From Micromonospora sp. Llam0 (GTDB lineage: Bacteria; Actinomycetota; Actinomycetes; Mycobacteriales; Micromonosporaceae), in contig NZ_RJJY01000001.1 in NCBI RefSeq assembly GCF_003751085.1, positions 3,286,001 to 3,350,000 of the forward strand: a DNA stretch of 64,000 nt, read 5' to 3'. Made by a program: the position numbers and the translations under genes. Position 1 is the stretch's first letter. Every line of letters starts with the position of its first letter. This document shows, piece by piece, positions 1 through 16,081 of the stretch. Under the pieces are notes generated by a model. It worked only from the letters and a program-made list of their open reading frames with translations, ran no database searches and had not been told where the DNA came from.

Positions 1-1171
1 CGCCCTCGCCGGAGAGCACGACGGTGACGTGTTCGGCGGCTTTCTGCGCCACGAAGTACAGCGGCACCAGCGCCGGGTCGGCCACCGGGTCGTCCAGGTG
101 CCAGACGATGCGCGGCAGCGCCTCCATCATGTCCTGCGGCCCGATCTTCGTCGGGATGGTGGTCACGTTCAGGTGCCGGGCCGAGTCCTGGGCCACCTCG
201 ATCTCCGAGTAGCCCGACACGTCGTACCCGACGGTGAAGGTCAGGATGTTCGGGTTGAACTCGCGGGCCAGCGCCACCACTGCGGTCGAGTCGATGCCGC
301 TGGACAGGAACGCTCCGACCGGCACGTCGGCCCGCATGTGCATGCGTACGCTCTCCCGCAGCGTTTCGCGGATCTCGTCGTAGAGGCGCTGCGGGTCCGG
401 CGTCGGCGTCGGCCGGAAGATCGGCTGGTACCAGCGTCGGACCTGCACCCCACCGGCCGGGTCCGGTGCCGGACCGCCGGTCGTCGGGTCCAGCGCCGGG
501 GGCGACCAGGTCAGGCACTCCCCGGAGCCGATCCGGCTGATCCCGGAGTGCAGGGTGCGCGGCTCCGGCACATACTGCAGGGTCAGGTAGTGCGACAGGT
601 TCGCGGTGTCCACCCCGGCGTCGCCGGCGCCGGCGGCGGCGGAGAATGGCAGCAGCGCCTTCTTCTCCGAGGCCAGGTAGATGCCGTCCGGGGTCTGCAG
701 GTAGTGCAGCGGCTTGATCCCGAAGTAGTCCCGGGCGCCGAACGCGCGACGCCGCTGCCGGTCCCAGATCACGAAGGCGAACATGCCGCGCAGCTTGTGC
801 AGCACCTTCTCGCCCCAGTAGTGGTACCCGGCGACGATCACCTCACCGTCACCGGCGGTGGCGAACTGCGCGCCGAACTCCCGGACCAGCTGGTCCCGCA
901 GCTCGATGTAGTTGTAGATCTCGCCGTTGAAGGTGAGCAGGTAGCGGCCGTCGGCGTAGGCGAGCGGCTCCTGGCTGGACGCCACGTCGATGATGGCCAG
1001 CCGCTTGTGCGCGAACACCGCGTCCGCCCACCGGCCGGTCGGGTCGCCGATCACCTCCACGCCGGTCTCGTCCGGGCCACGGTGGTGCAGGCATTCCAAC
1101 GCGTGGGCGATCGCGTCGCGGTGTGCGCCGGCGTCGCCGCGGGCGCTGAAAAAGGCCAGGAGTCCGCACAT
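1..1171 (-). CDS. asnB: Asparagine synthase (glutamine-hydrolysing), 3' end cut by window edge
   Basis: Converts aspartate, glutamine and ATP to asparagine and glutamate in the cytosol. Read from the minus strand, the protein begins MCGLLAFFSA. Cys2 is the N-terminal nucleophile of the class II glutaminase domain, so the start must be 1171 and not the in-frame ATG nine bases upstream. NHRGPDE-like and FNGEIYNY-like segments of the glutaminase domain follow, then the synthetase P-loop SSGIDSTAV near base 290. No stop occurs before base 1, so about 390 codons are visible of a family usually around 600 or more. It is divergent from pepP, with 66 bp between the start codons. Confidence 0.93.
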   Translation of the reverse strand, partial: MCGLLAFFSARGDAGAHRDAIAHALECLHHRGPDETGVEVIGDPTGRWADAVFAHKRLAIIDVASSQEPLAYADGRYLLTFNGEIYNYIELRDQLVREFGAQFATAGDGEVIVAGYHYWGEKVLHKLRGMFAFVIWDRQRRRAFGARDYFGIKPLHYLQTPDGIYLASEKKALLPFSAAAGAGDAGVDTANLSHYLTLQYVPEPRTLHSGISRIGSGECLTWSPPALDPTTGGPAPDPAGGVQVRRWYQPIFRPTPTPDPQRLYDEIRETLRESVRMHMRADVPVGAFLSSGIDSTAVVALAREFNPNILTFTVGYDVSGYSEIEVAQDSARHLNVTTIPTKIGPQDMMEALPRIVWHLDDPVADPALVPLYFVAQKAAEHVTVVLSGEG

Positions 1172-1237
1172 GGCAGACATCTTTTCACGTGCCGGTCACG
1201 CGGTACCGTCGAGTACGCCCAACCGTGGGGAGGACGC

Positions 1238-2806
1238 ATGACACACGATCAGACCGAGGGCCCGGTGCCGGACCGGGCCGGAGCCGCCGGCACCGAGATG
1301 ACCGCCGAGGGCACCGAGACGGCCGCCGAGGGCACCGAGACGGCCGCCGAGGTCGCCGCCGAGCAGCCGCGCACCGAGTCGCACGACCCGGACTTCCCGG
1401 AGAAGCTCCTGGAGTTCATGCGCACCGGCTGGCGCGACGACACGTTGCCGCTCGCCCCGCGCGCCGAGGTGCCGAACCACGCCCGCCGCCGCGCCGCCCT
1501 CGCCGACGCCTTCCCCGGCGAGACCCTGGTGGTGCCGACCGGCACCGAGAAGACCCGGGCCAACGACACCGACTACCCGTTCCGGCCGGGCAGCGACTTC
1601 GTCTATCTGACCGGTGACCACGATCCGGACAGCGTGCTGGTGCTGCACCCGAGCGGGGACGGACACGACGCGGTGCTCTACACCCGGCAGCGGTCGTCGC
1701 GGGAGACCGACGAGTTCTTCCGCAGCCGCGACGGCGAGCTGTGGGTGGGCCGGCGGCGCACCCTGGCGGAGAAGTCCGCCGAGCTGGGCCTGCGCACGGC
1801 GCCGCTGAGTGAGCTGCCGCAGGCGTTGGCCGGGTGCGCGCCGGCCCGGACCCGGGTGCTGCGCGGCTTCGACCCGCGGGTGGACGCGGCGGTGCTGCCG
1901 TACGACAGCGGCGACGACGCCGGGGCCCGCGACCGCGAGCTGGCCACGGCGATCGCCGAGGCGAAGCTGGTCAAGGACGAGTGGGAGGTCGCCCAGCTGC
2001 AGGCGGCGATCGACGCGACGGTCCGCGGCTTCGAGGACGTGGCCCGGGTGCTGCCGGCCGACCGGCCGGTCGCCGAACGGCTGCTGGAGGGGATCTTCGC
2101 GCTGCGGGCCCGGCACGACGGCAACGACGTCGGTTACGGTTCGATCGTCGGTGCGGGCGCGCACGCGACGATCCTGCACTGGGTACGCAACGACGGCGTC
2201 ACCCGTCCGGGTGACCTGCTGCTGATGGACATGGGCGTGGAGGGGCACCATCTCTACACCGCCGACGTGACCCGGACCCTGCCGGTGTCCGGCCGGTTCA
2301 CCGCCCTGCAGCGGCAGGTCTACGACATCGTGTACGCCGCACAGCAGGCCGGCATGGACTACATCAAGCCGGGGGTGAAGTTCAGCGACGTGCACCAGAC
2401 CTGCATGCGGGTGCTCGCCGAAGGCCTGGCCGAGCTGGGGGTGCTGCCGGTCAGCGTGGACGAGGCGATGGACAAGGAGTCGACCGTCTACCGCCGGTGG
2501 ACGCTGCACGGCTTCGGCCACATGCTCGGCATCGACGTGCACGACTGCTCGTACGCCCGTAAGGAACGCTACCGCGACGGCGAGCTCGGCGAGGGGTACG
2601 TGCTGACCGTCGAGCCCGGCCTGTACTTCCAGCCGGAGGACGAGCTGGTGCCCGAGGAACTGCGCGGCGTCGGCATCCGGATCGAGGACGACGTGCTGGT
2701 CACCGCCGCCGGGGCGGTGAACCTGTCGGCCGGGCTGCCCCGGCAGGCCGACGAGGTCGAGGCCTGGCTGGCGGCGCAGCGCGACGCCGGCCCCCGGCTG
2801 CCCTGA
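1238..2806 (+). CDS. pepP: Xaa-Pro aminopeptidase (aminopeptidase P, M24B)
   Basis: A cytosolic metallopeptidase that removes an N-terminal residue preceding proline. The protein has 522 residues. The N-terminal aminopeptidase P domain (about 50-190) is followed by the pita-bread catalytic fold, with metal ligands visible in LLLMDMGVEG, YTADVTRT, HGFGHMLGID, TVEPGLYF and GIRIEDD. I chose ATG 1238 because GGGGAGG sits five bases upstream. The reading frame stays open far upstream, but only as antisense of asnB. An acidic, repetitive N-terminal extension of about 45 residues precedes the conserved domain and is probably disordered. Confidence 0.93.
   Translation: MTHDQTEGPVPDRAGAAGTEMTAEGTETAAEGTETAAEVAAEQPRTESHDPDFPEKLLEFMRTGWRDDTLPLAPRAEVPNHARRRAALADAFPGETLVVPTGTEKTRANDTDYPFRPGSDFVYLTGDHDPDSVLVLHPSGDGHDAVLYTRQRSSRETDEFFRSRDGELWVGRRRTLAEKSAELGLRTAPLSELPQALAGCAPARTRVLRGFDPRVDAAVLPYDSGDDAGARDRELATAIAEAKLVKDEWEVAQLQAAIDATVRGFEDVARVLPADRPVAERLLEGIFALRARHDGNDVGYGSIVGAGAHATILHWVRNDGVTRPGDLLLMDMGVEGHHLYTADVTRTLPVSGRFTALQRQVYDIVYAAQQAGMDYIKPGVKFSDVHQTCMRVLAEGLAELGVLPVSVDEAMDKESTVYRRWTLHGFGHMLGIDVHDCSYARKERYRDGELGEGYVLTVEPGLYFQPEDELVPEELRGVGIRIEDDVLVTAAGAVNLSAGLPRQADEVEAWLAAQRDAGPRLP
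1292..1351 (+). repeat. 21-bp coding tandem repeat inside pepP
   Basis: Nearly three copies of a 21-bp unit encode a heptad resembling TEMTAEG/TETAAEG in the N-terminal tail of PepP. The copies start at 1292, 1313 and 1334, and the last is truncated. The second and third copies are identical over their shared length. The unit is in frame, so copy-number change would not break the gene. Confidence 0.8.
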
Positions 2807-2859
2807 CCCCGACGGCCCGACGTGGTTCACCTGACCCCGGTGCCGATCCGGTGAGGCCG

Positions 2860-8292
<5,433 letters not shown>

Positions 8293-8332
8293 CGACAGCC
8301 TTCCGTTGACGATGAGCGCACGCTAACCCCTG

Positions 8333-8358
8333 CTGCAAGATTCTGCAATATCTTGCAG
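8333..8358. promoter_or_regulatory. Candidate LacI-family (MalR/Reg1-like) operator of the amylase-pullulanase
   Basis: CTGCAAGA (8333-8340) and TCTTGCAG (8351-8358) form a perfect 8-bp inverted repeat with a 10-bp spacer that holds another TGCA. TGCA cores therefore start at 8334, 8344 and 8354, exactly one helical turn apart. The site lies 41 bp upstream of the start codon, in a 72-bp gap. CTTGCAG/CTGCAAG repeats are known in Streptomyces amylase promoters controlled by MalR/Reg1. The assignment to that family is inference. Confidence 0.65.
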
Positions 8359-8364
8359 GCGTGG

Positions 8365-9102
8365 TCAGTCCAGGTCGCAGGGTGCGCCGTTGGCCAGGCA
8401 CCGCTGCGGGGTGGTGCCGCGACCGTGGCGTTCGAAGTGAAACCGCAACGGCACCGACGAACGTGCCCCGACCGGCACCGAACTGGTGAAGACATACTCC
8501 CGGCCGGACCGGCGCATGGTCGCCTGCGGCGCGCCTTCCACCCAGGCCGCGTACAGCCGGCCGACGTTGTCCGGGAACCGGACGGTGATGGTCCAGTCAC
8601 GATCGCGCCGCGAGGTGTTCACCACCAGCACCTCGGCGATGAACCCGTCGCCGAACTGCTGGAGCACCCGGTAGCGGCCGACCACGTCGGGATCGGCCGG
8701 CGGCGCCGGGGTGCGGGGCGGTGCGGGCGTGGTAGCGCGCGGCGGCTCGACCGGCTCGTGGGCCGGGCCGGACGGCGACGGCGGCATGGCAGCCGGAGTG
8801 GACGGTGCCGGCGAGGAGGGGGCGGGCCGCAGGACCGCCTCGCCGGACGGCGGCGGGGCGGCGGCGACCAACTGGCCGCCGGTGTTCACCGCCGGTGGGG
8901 TCGCGGCGACCCGTGGCTCGGGCTCGGGAACGACGGTCGGCGGCGGCTCACCGATCGCCCGGGTCTGCACGGGTACGCAGCCGGCGGCCACCAGAAAGAT
9001 GACCACCATGACGGCAAGTCCACTCAGGACGACCACCCACGGTGCCAGGACGATCACGGTGGAGGGGGTCCAGGCGGTGCGCGCGGCGTGTCTGCCGTCC
9101 AC
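8365..9102 (-). CDS. Membrane-anchored protein with C-terminal CBM2-like domain
   Basis: The 245-residue protein has one transmembrane helix at about 18-42 (VVVLSGLAVMVVIFLVA) and a Pro/Ala/Ser-rich linker to about 140. It ends in a globular domain of about 105 residues containing YRVLQQFGDGFIAEVLVVN and a DWTITVRFP segment, the pattern of family 2 carbohydrate-binding modules. The domain contains two Cys, near PQRC and APCD. It should display a sugar-binding module on the outer face of the membrane. The GTG start follows AAAGGGGG. It is co-directional with and upstream of the amylase-pullulanase, but the operator between them suggests separate promoters. Confidence 0.6.
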   Translation of the reverse strand: MDGRHAARTAWTPSTVIVLAPWVVVLSGLAVMVVIFLVAAGCVPVQTRAIGEPPPTVVPEPEPRVAATPPAVNTGGQLVAAAPPPSGEAVLRPAPSSPAPSTPAAMPPSPSGPAHEPVEPPRATTPAPPRTPAPPADPDVVGRYRVLQQFGDGFIAEVLVVNTSRRDRDWTITVRFPDNVGRLYAAWVEGAPQATMRRSGREYVFTSSVPVGARSSVPLRFHFERHGRGTTPQRCLANGAPCDLD

Positions 9103-9184
9103 GTTGGCCCCCTTTTTCGCACCGGCGTCCCGCGGAAGAGTAGCGATTCCGACCCGCAGTGCAAAAGGCCCAGTTACTGACTAG

Positions 9185-9574
9185 TTAGTCGAGTGGGGTA
9201 ACAGTACAGATACGCACCGCGTCGCGACCGAGCCGCAGCAGATAGTGGAATCGCTGACCGGGCACCGACCGCCCGTACGCGTCGAGGTACTCCCACTCCA
9301 CCTCGACCGCTACCAACGCCGCGCTCACCTGCTGGACCCGGTGGAAGCGGGCGTGCGACGCGACGATCCGCCGTTGGGCGTAGTCGGGCGCGGCGCCGAC
9401 GAAGGACAGCGCCACCGCCGCCGGTGAGGAGAACGCGAAGCTGTAGGCATCGGCGACGACCATCGCCGGCGACGCGAAGCAGTCCGCGATACCGGGTACA
9501 TCGCCGGCGGTGATCGCCGCGCCGTACCGGTCAAAGAAGCCGGCGAGCGTGTCGAGGTCGGTCGAGGTGTCCAC
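9185..9574 (-). CDS. SnoaL-like / NTF2-fold protein of unknown function
   Basis: A small alpha+beta protein whose residues (LAGFFDRYGAAITAGDVPGI...CFASPAMVVAD...) fit the NTF2/SnoaL fold. Members range from polyketide cyclases to steroid-isomerase-like proteins, so no substrate can be assigned. The GTG start at 9574 gives 129 residues. The frame is open to 9649, but that longer version would run into the putative acnA operator and adds a non-conserved tail. It is divergent from acnA. Confidence 0.5.
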   Translation of the reverse strand: MDTSTDLDTLAGFFDRYGAAITAGDVPGIADCFASPAMVVADAYSFAFSSPAAVALSFVGAAPDYAQRRIVASHARFHRVQQVSAALVAVEVEWEYLDAYGRSVPGQRFHYLLRLGRDAVRICTVTPLD

Positions 9575-9644
9575 CCCGACCGCAGTGCCCGGTGACACCG
9601 CTCGGCAAACCCGTCCCGGGAGCCGGTACCCGGGTTGCGACAAT

Positions 9645-9669
9645 AGCAAGACGGACGTACGGTTTTGTT
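9645..9669. promoter_or_regulatory. Candidate AcnR operator upstream of aconitase
   Basis: This 25-bp stretch matches the core of the perfect palindrome before the AcnR-like gene (13615-13639) at 19 of 25 positions, and at 18 of the first 21. Both share AGCAAG, then ACGTACGG. It lies about 100 bp upstream of the acnA start codon, in the divergent gap. I infer that the TetR repressor encoded at 13669 binds both sites. Confidence 0.6.
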
Positions 9670-9770
9670 GCGAGCCGCGCTCCGGGTAAGTGTTACCTCA
9701 CCCCCACACCGCGGTAATCCGTACGAAAGACTGCCAGGACGACCAGGGACACAGCGGTAAGGAGTCCGAC

Positions 9771-12566
<2,796 letters not shown>

Positions 12567-12585
12567 CCCAGGTCCGGATGAACGG

Positions 12586-12626
12586 CGGCGGTGGGTGGTG
12601 ACCGGTCCGGTCACCACCCACCGCCG
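12586..12626. terminator. 20-bp perfect inverted repeat after acnA
   Basis: Arms 12586-12605 and 12607-12626 are perfect complements around a single base; in RNA the loop would open by a few pairs. It begins 20 bp past the acnA stop and ends 21 bp before the DUF2630 start. It is followed by TGTTGT and not a true U-tract, so it may act as an RNA 3'-end stabiliser or an intrinsic terminator. Confidence 0.7.
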
Positions 12627-12647
12627 TGTTGTGCCAAGCTCGGAACC

Positions 12648-12893
12648 ATGGACGACAGGACCCTGCTGGCCCGGATTCAGGAACTGGTCGACGAGGAGCA
12701 CGAGCTGCGTGGCAGGTTCGCCGCCGGGCAGCTCTCCGCGGACGAGGAGCACGCCCGACTGGGTGCGCTGGAAGAGGCGCTCGACCAGTGCTGGGACCTG
12801 CTGCGTCGCCGCCGGGCCGCCCGGGACGTCGGCGGCGACCCGGACGCCGTCCAGCCACGGCCCACCGGCGAGGTGGAGGGTTACCTGCAGTAG
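12648..12893 (+). CDS. DUF2630 family small protein
   Basis: An 81-residue acidic helical protein starting MDDRTLLARIQELVDEEHEL, with ALDQCWDLLRRRRAAR in the middle and the terminal EGYLQ typical of DUF2630, a small actinobacterial family of unknown function. The ATG at 12648 starts the conserved sequence. The open frame runs upstream through the acnA terminator hairpin, so that extension is rejected. It is convergent with the HAD gene, with 14 bp between stops. Confidence 0.8.
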   Translation: MDDRTLLARIQELVDEEHELRGRFAAGQLSADEEHARLGALEEALDQCWDLLRRRRAARDVGGDPDAVQPRPTGEVEGYLQ

Positions 12894-12907
12894 TCGGGAT
12901 CCTCAGG

Positions 12908-13552
12908 TCAGCCGGCGAGCACCGCGGCCACGGCCGGGATCACGCCGGACGCTTCCCGGGTCGGCGCGTACCGCTCGTCCAGCCAGTTGCGGCCCCGGTG
13001 CAGCCAGACGCTGGGCAGTCCGGTTGCGGCGGCCCCGCCGATGTCGGCCTCCGGGCTGTCACCGACCATCCAGGCGCCGCGTAGCCGCATCCGGACGCTC
13101 TGCGCCGCCAACGCGAAGATCCTCGGGTTGGGTTTGCTGACCCCGGCCGCCTCCGATATCACCCAGTCGGCCACGTACCGGTCCAGGCCGGTCCGGCGGA
13201 TCTTCGCCTCCTGCTGGCGGGCCGTCCCGTTGGTGACTATCACCGGCACCCAGCCGGCGTCCCGGGCGATCGCCAACGAACAGGCGACCAGTGGGTCCAG
13301 TCGGGTGTGCCGCACGACGCCGTCGTGCAGCTCCTCGACCAGGTCGACCGACGAAGACCGGAGCCGGTACCGCTCCCGGAGCGCGTCGGCAAGATCCCAC
13401 CGGTCGGTCAGCCCGTCGGCGTCGACGGAGACCAGCCAGTCGATGTCGTCTCGGGGGGCACCGACCGAGTCCAGGAATTCCTGACCCCACACACGGAACG
13501 CCCCCGCCCGGTCGAGCAGGGTGTTGTCCAGATCCAGGAGCAGGAGTGGCAC
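12908..13552 (-). CDS. HAD-superfamily phosphatase-like hydrolase
   Basis: A 214-residue cytosolic hydrolase with HAD motif I LLDLDNTLLD at the N-terminus, motif II VIVTNGT, the motif III lysine in SKPNPRIF, and motif IV GDSPEADI. A helical cap lies between motifs I and II, as in the phosphoglycolate phosphatase/YjjG group. The substrate cannot be read from the sequence. It starts at GTG with AAGG about ten bases upstream. It is divergent from the AcnR-like gene, and the palindrome at 13610 lies between the two starts. Confidence 0.85.
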   Translation of the reverse strand: MPLLLLDLDNTLLDRAGAFRVWGQEFLDSVGAPRDDIDWLVSVDADGLTDRWDLADALRERYRLRSSSVDLVEELHDGVVRHTRLDPLVACSLAIARDAGWVPVIVTNGTARQQEAKIRRTGLDRYVADWVISEAAGVSKPNPRIFALAAQSVRMRLRGAWMVGDSPEADIGGAAATGLPSVWLHRGRNWLDERYAPTREASGVIPAVAAVLAG

Positions 13553-13609
13553 GGGCGCACCTTACGCGACACCGTATGGCGGGGAACAGTCCCAGAATGT
13601 AAACGAGTG

Positions 13610-13643
13610 CCGGTAGCAAGCCGTACGTACGGCTTGCTACCGG
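13610..13643. promoter_or_regulatory. Perfect 34-bp palindrome, candidate AcnR autoregulatory operator
   Basis: All 17 base pairs match: the left arm begins CCGGTAGCAAG and the centre is CCGTAC/GTACGG. It lies 25 bp before the AcnR-like start codon and 57 bp from the divergent HAD start. Position and symmetry suit a TetR-family operator. A degenerate copy lies upstream of acnA (9645). It could also fold as a hairpin in either transcript. Confidence 0.7.
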
Positions 13644-13668
13644 TCTGCCCACCTGACACGATCACATC

Positions 13669-14250
13669 ATGCCCCGGGTGAGCCAGATCCAGCTCGACGC
13701 ACGCCGCCAGGAGATCCTCGCCGCCGCCCGGGTCTGCTTCGCCCGGCACGGGTACGAAGGTGCCACCGTCCGCCGGCTGGAGGAGGCGACCGGCCTGTCC
13801 CGGGGAGCCATCTTTCACCATTTCCGGGACAAGGACTCCCTGTTCCTCGCCGTGGCCGAGGACGACGCCGCCGCGATGGTCGAGACGGTGGCCCGCAACG
13901 GCCTGGTCCAGGTGATGCGCGACCTGCTCACCCGGGCCGATTCCCCGGACACCGCCGGCTGGCTGGGCAGCCAGCTCGAAGTGTCCCGGCGGCTGCGTAC
14001 CGACCCAGACTTCGCCCGGCGCTGGGCCGCCCGGTCCTCGGCGATCGCCGAGGCGACCCGGGAGCGGCTCCGCCGCCAACGCGACGCCGGCGTGCTGCGC
14101 GACGACGTACCGATCGACGTCCTGGCGCGGTTCCTGGAGCTGGCCTACGACGGGCTGGTGCTGCAGCTGGCGATGGGGCGGCCGGGCAGCGACCTCGGCG
14201 CCGTGCTCGACATCGTCGAGGAGGCGGTACGTCGACCTCCGCCACGCTGA
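13669..14250 (+). CDS. acnR: TetR-family repressor, AcnR-like
   Basis: A 193-residue one-domain-plus-ligand-domain repressor. The HTH region reads RQEILAAARVCFARHGYEGA, then TVRRLEEATGLSRGAIFHHF and DKDSLFLAVAEDDAA. This closely resembles my recollection of Corynebacterium glutamicum AcnR, which represses aconitase. The C-terminal part (LEVSRRLRTDPDF, VPIDVLARFLE) also fits. No convincing Shine-Dalgarno precedes ATG 13669, so the mRNA may be leaderless or weakly translated. Genomic linkage to acnA and the shared operator support the assignment. Confidence 0.8.
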   Translation: MPRVSQIQLDARRQEILAAARVCFARHGYEGATVRRLEEATGLSRGAIFHHFRDKDSLFLAVAEDDAAAMVETVARNGLVQVMRDLLTRADSPDTAGWLGSQLEVSRRLRTDPDFARRWAARSSAIAEATRERLRRQRDAGVLRDDVPIDVLARFLELAYDGLVLQLAMGRPGSDLGAVLDIVEEAVRRPPPR

Positions 14251-14336
14251 CCGGTGGCACGGCCGTCCCACAATAGGGACCACCGTCAGCGCGGGACCGT
14301 CGGCGACCGACGTCCGCCCAGCAACCAGGAGACCCC

Positions 14337-15227
14337 ATGACGCCCGGTGAAACCTGGGGCATCCCCGGCCCCACCTTCCTCGCCGTCTTCGGACTGACCG
14401 CACTGGTGCTCCTCGTCGCCAACCTCGGCTACCGGCGGATCGCGCTCGCCGGGCACGACGGCCGCACCGGATCTCTCGGCGGCGCCGAGGTCGCGTACCT
14501 CAACGGCGGGGGCCGGTTGGCTGTGTACGCCAGCCTGGCGGCGTTGCGCTCGGCAGGCAGCGTCGACGTCGGCAGCCGCGGCACGTTGCGGGCGGCCGGT
14601 CCACTGCCGGCCGGTGCCGGGCAGCTCGACCAGGCGGTCCACCACGCCGCGCAGCGCCAGGTACGGGTCCGCGACCTGCAGACCGACCAGTGGGTCGTCG
14701 ACGCGCTGCACCGGATGCGCGACGGGCTGGTCTCCGCCGGCCTGGCCATCGGTGACGGCCAACGCCGTACCGCCCGGCTGCTCGCCGGCACGGTCGGGAT
14801 CCTCGCCGCCGTCGGTGTGCTGCGGGTGTTCGCCGGCGCCGCGAACAACCGGCCGGTCGGCTACCTGGTGCTGATGCTCGCGGTCACCGTACCGGTGGCA
14901 CTGGTGCTGTTCTTCTCGGTGCCGCGCCGTACCCGGGCCGCGAAACGCCTCCTCACCGAACTGCGCAGCCAGTACCGTCACCTCTCGCCGACCCTGCGGC
15001 CGGCCCCCGCGACGTACGGTGTCGCCGGCGCTGCGATGGGGGTCGGCGTTTTCGGAGCGGCGTCCTTGTGGGCCATGGACCCGGCGTTCGCGGGGACCGC
15101 GGAGATCCAGCGGGTGAGCGCCGGCACCGGGTCCTCCGGTTGGGGCGGTGACAGCGGCGGGGGCGGCGGTGACGGAGGCGGCGGCTGCGGCGGCGGCGGC
15201 GGCTGCGGCGGCGGCTGCGGCGGATGA
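14337..15227 (+). CDS. TIGR04222-type membrane protein with C-terminal Gly/Cys tail (putative MNIO substrate)
   Basis: A 296-residue protein with about four transmembrane helices (about 12-31, 145-163, 171-191 and 228-246) and soluble segments between. The last 35 or so residues are low-complexity Gly with a few Ser, Asp and Trp, and the only three cysteines of the protein: C284, C290 and C294, in GGGC, GGGC and GGCGG contexts at the extreme C-terminus. AGGAG lies six bases before ATG. The stop overlaps the start of the MNIO gene (ATGA at 15224). I recall that TIGR04222 proteins typically have such tails and sit beside DUF692. The tail looks like a peptide substrate fused to a membrane anchor. 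Confidence 0.75.
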   Translation: MTPGETWGIPGPTFLAVFGLTALVLLVANLGYRRIALAGHDGRTGSLGGAEVAYLNGGGRLAVYASLAALRSAGSVDVGSRGTLRAAGPLPAGAGQLDQAVHHAAQRQVRVRDLQTDQWVVDALHRMRDGLVSAGLAIGDGQRRTARLLAGTVGILAAVGVLRVFAGAANNRPVGYLVLMLAVTVPVALVLFFSVPRRTRAAKRLLTELRSQYRHLSPTLRPAPATYGVAGAAMGVGVFGAASLWAMDPAFAGTAEIQRVSAGTGSSGWGGDSGGGGGDGGGGCGGGGGCGGGCGG

Positions 15228-16081
15228 GCCCGATGTCCGCCACCGTCTGGCCGCCCAACCCCGACGGTGGCCTCGGGGTCGGCCTCGGCTGGCGGCCGGA
15301 GATCTCCGGCTTCGTCGATGAATTGCCCGGATTGCGCTTCTGCGAGGTGATCGCCGAGTCCGTCGACCCCGGCCGGCCACTGGACGACGGGCTTCGCCGG
15401 CTCCGTGAGCGGGGGGTGACCGTCGTGCCACACGGCGTACGGCTGTCCCTCGGCAGTGCCGAGCCTGTCGAGCCGGACCGGGTCGATCGGCTCGCGGGCG
15501 TCGCCGAGCTGCTGGACGCGCCCCTGGTCAGCGAACACATCGCTTTCGTCCGGGCCGGCGGGGTCGAGGCCGGGCATCTGCTGCCGCTGCCCCGCACCTG
15601 GGCGGCGGTCGACACGGTCGTCGGTAACGTCCGGCGGGTGTCCGCTGAGCTGCCGGTGCCGATCGCGCTCGAACCGATCGCCGCAGTGTTCGACTGGCCC
15701 GACGACGAGCTCGACGAAGCCGACTTCGTCAGCGAGATCATCGAACGCTCCGGTGCGCTGCTGCTGTTGGATGTCGCGAACGTCTACGCCAACGCCCGCA
15801 ACCGGGGCGACGACCCGGTCGCTCTGCTCGACCGGCTGCCGCTGGAACGCATCGCGTACGTGCACGTCGCCGGCGGTGCTGCCGACCGGGACGGGATCTA
15901 CCACGACACGCACACCGACCCGGTCCCGGCCGAGGTGCTGCAGCTGCTCGCCGAGCTGTGCGCCCGGCGGCGGCCACCAGCGGTGCTGCTGGAGCGGGAC
16001 GGGCACTATCCGCCGGGCGAGGTGCTGCGCGCCGAGTTGGACTCCATCGCGGCGGCTGCCGGGCTGGACCGGATCACGTGA
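15224..16081 (+). CDS. DUF692 / MNIO multinuclear non-heme iron oxidase
   Basis: A 285-residue TIM-barrel enzyme of the MbnB/TglH/BufB family, which oxidatively modifies Cys (or Asp/Asn) in peptide substrates. Putative metal ligands are all present: H70 in VPHGVRL, H105 in SEHIAF, E150 in ALEPIA, D183 and N186 in LLDVANVYANARN, H214 in YVHVAGG, D228 and H230 in HDTHTDPV, and E257 in LLERDGHYPP. The usual ENP motif is LEPIA here. The ATG overlaps the stop of the Gly/Cys-tail protein, and the stop overlaps the partner's GTG start. The exact chemistry is unknown; thiooxazole-type or excision reactions are only family precedents. Confidence 0.85.
   Translation: MSPMSATVWPPNPDGGLGVGLGWRPEISGFVDELPGLRFCEVIAESVDPGRPLDDGLRRLRERGVTVVPHGVRLSLGSAEPVEPDRVDRLAGVAELLDAPLVSEHIAFVRAGGVEAGHLLPLPRTWAAVDTVVGNVRRVSAELPVPIALEPIAAVFDWPDDELDEADFVSEIIERSGALLLLDVANVYANARNRGDDPVALLDRLPLERIAYVHVAGGAADRDGIYHDTHTDPVPAEVLQLLAELCARRRPPAVLLERDGHYPPGEVLRAELDSIAAAAGLDRIT

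Noticed and set aside
29-1237. Open plus-strand frame continuous with pepP, implying a 925-residue protein
   Set aside because: It is antisense to clearly coding asnB. The conserved M24 sequence starts after 1238, where a strong ribosome site is present.
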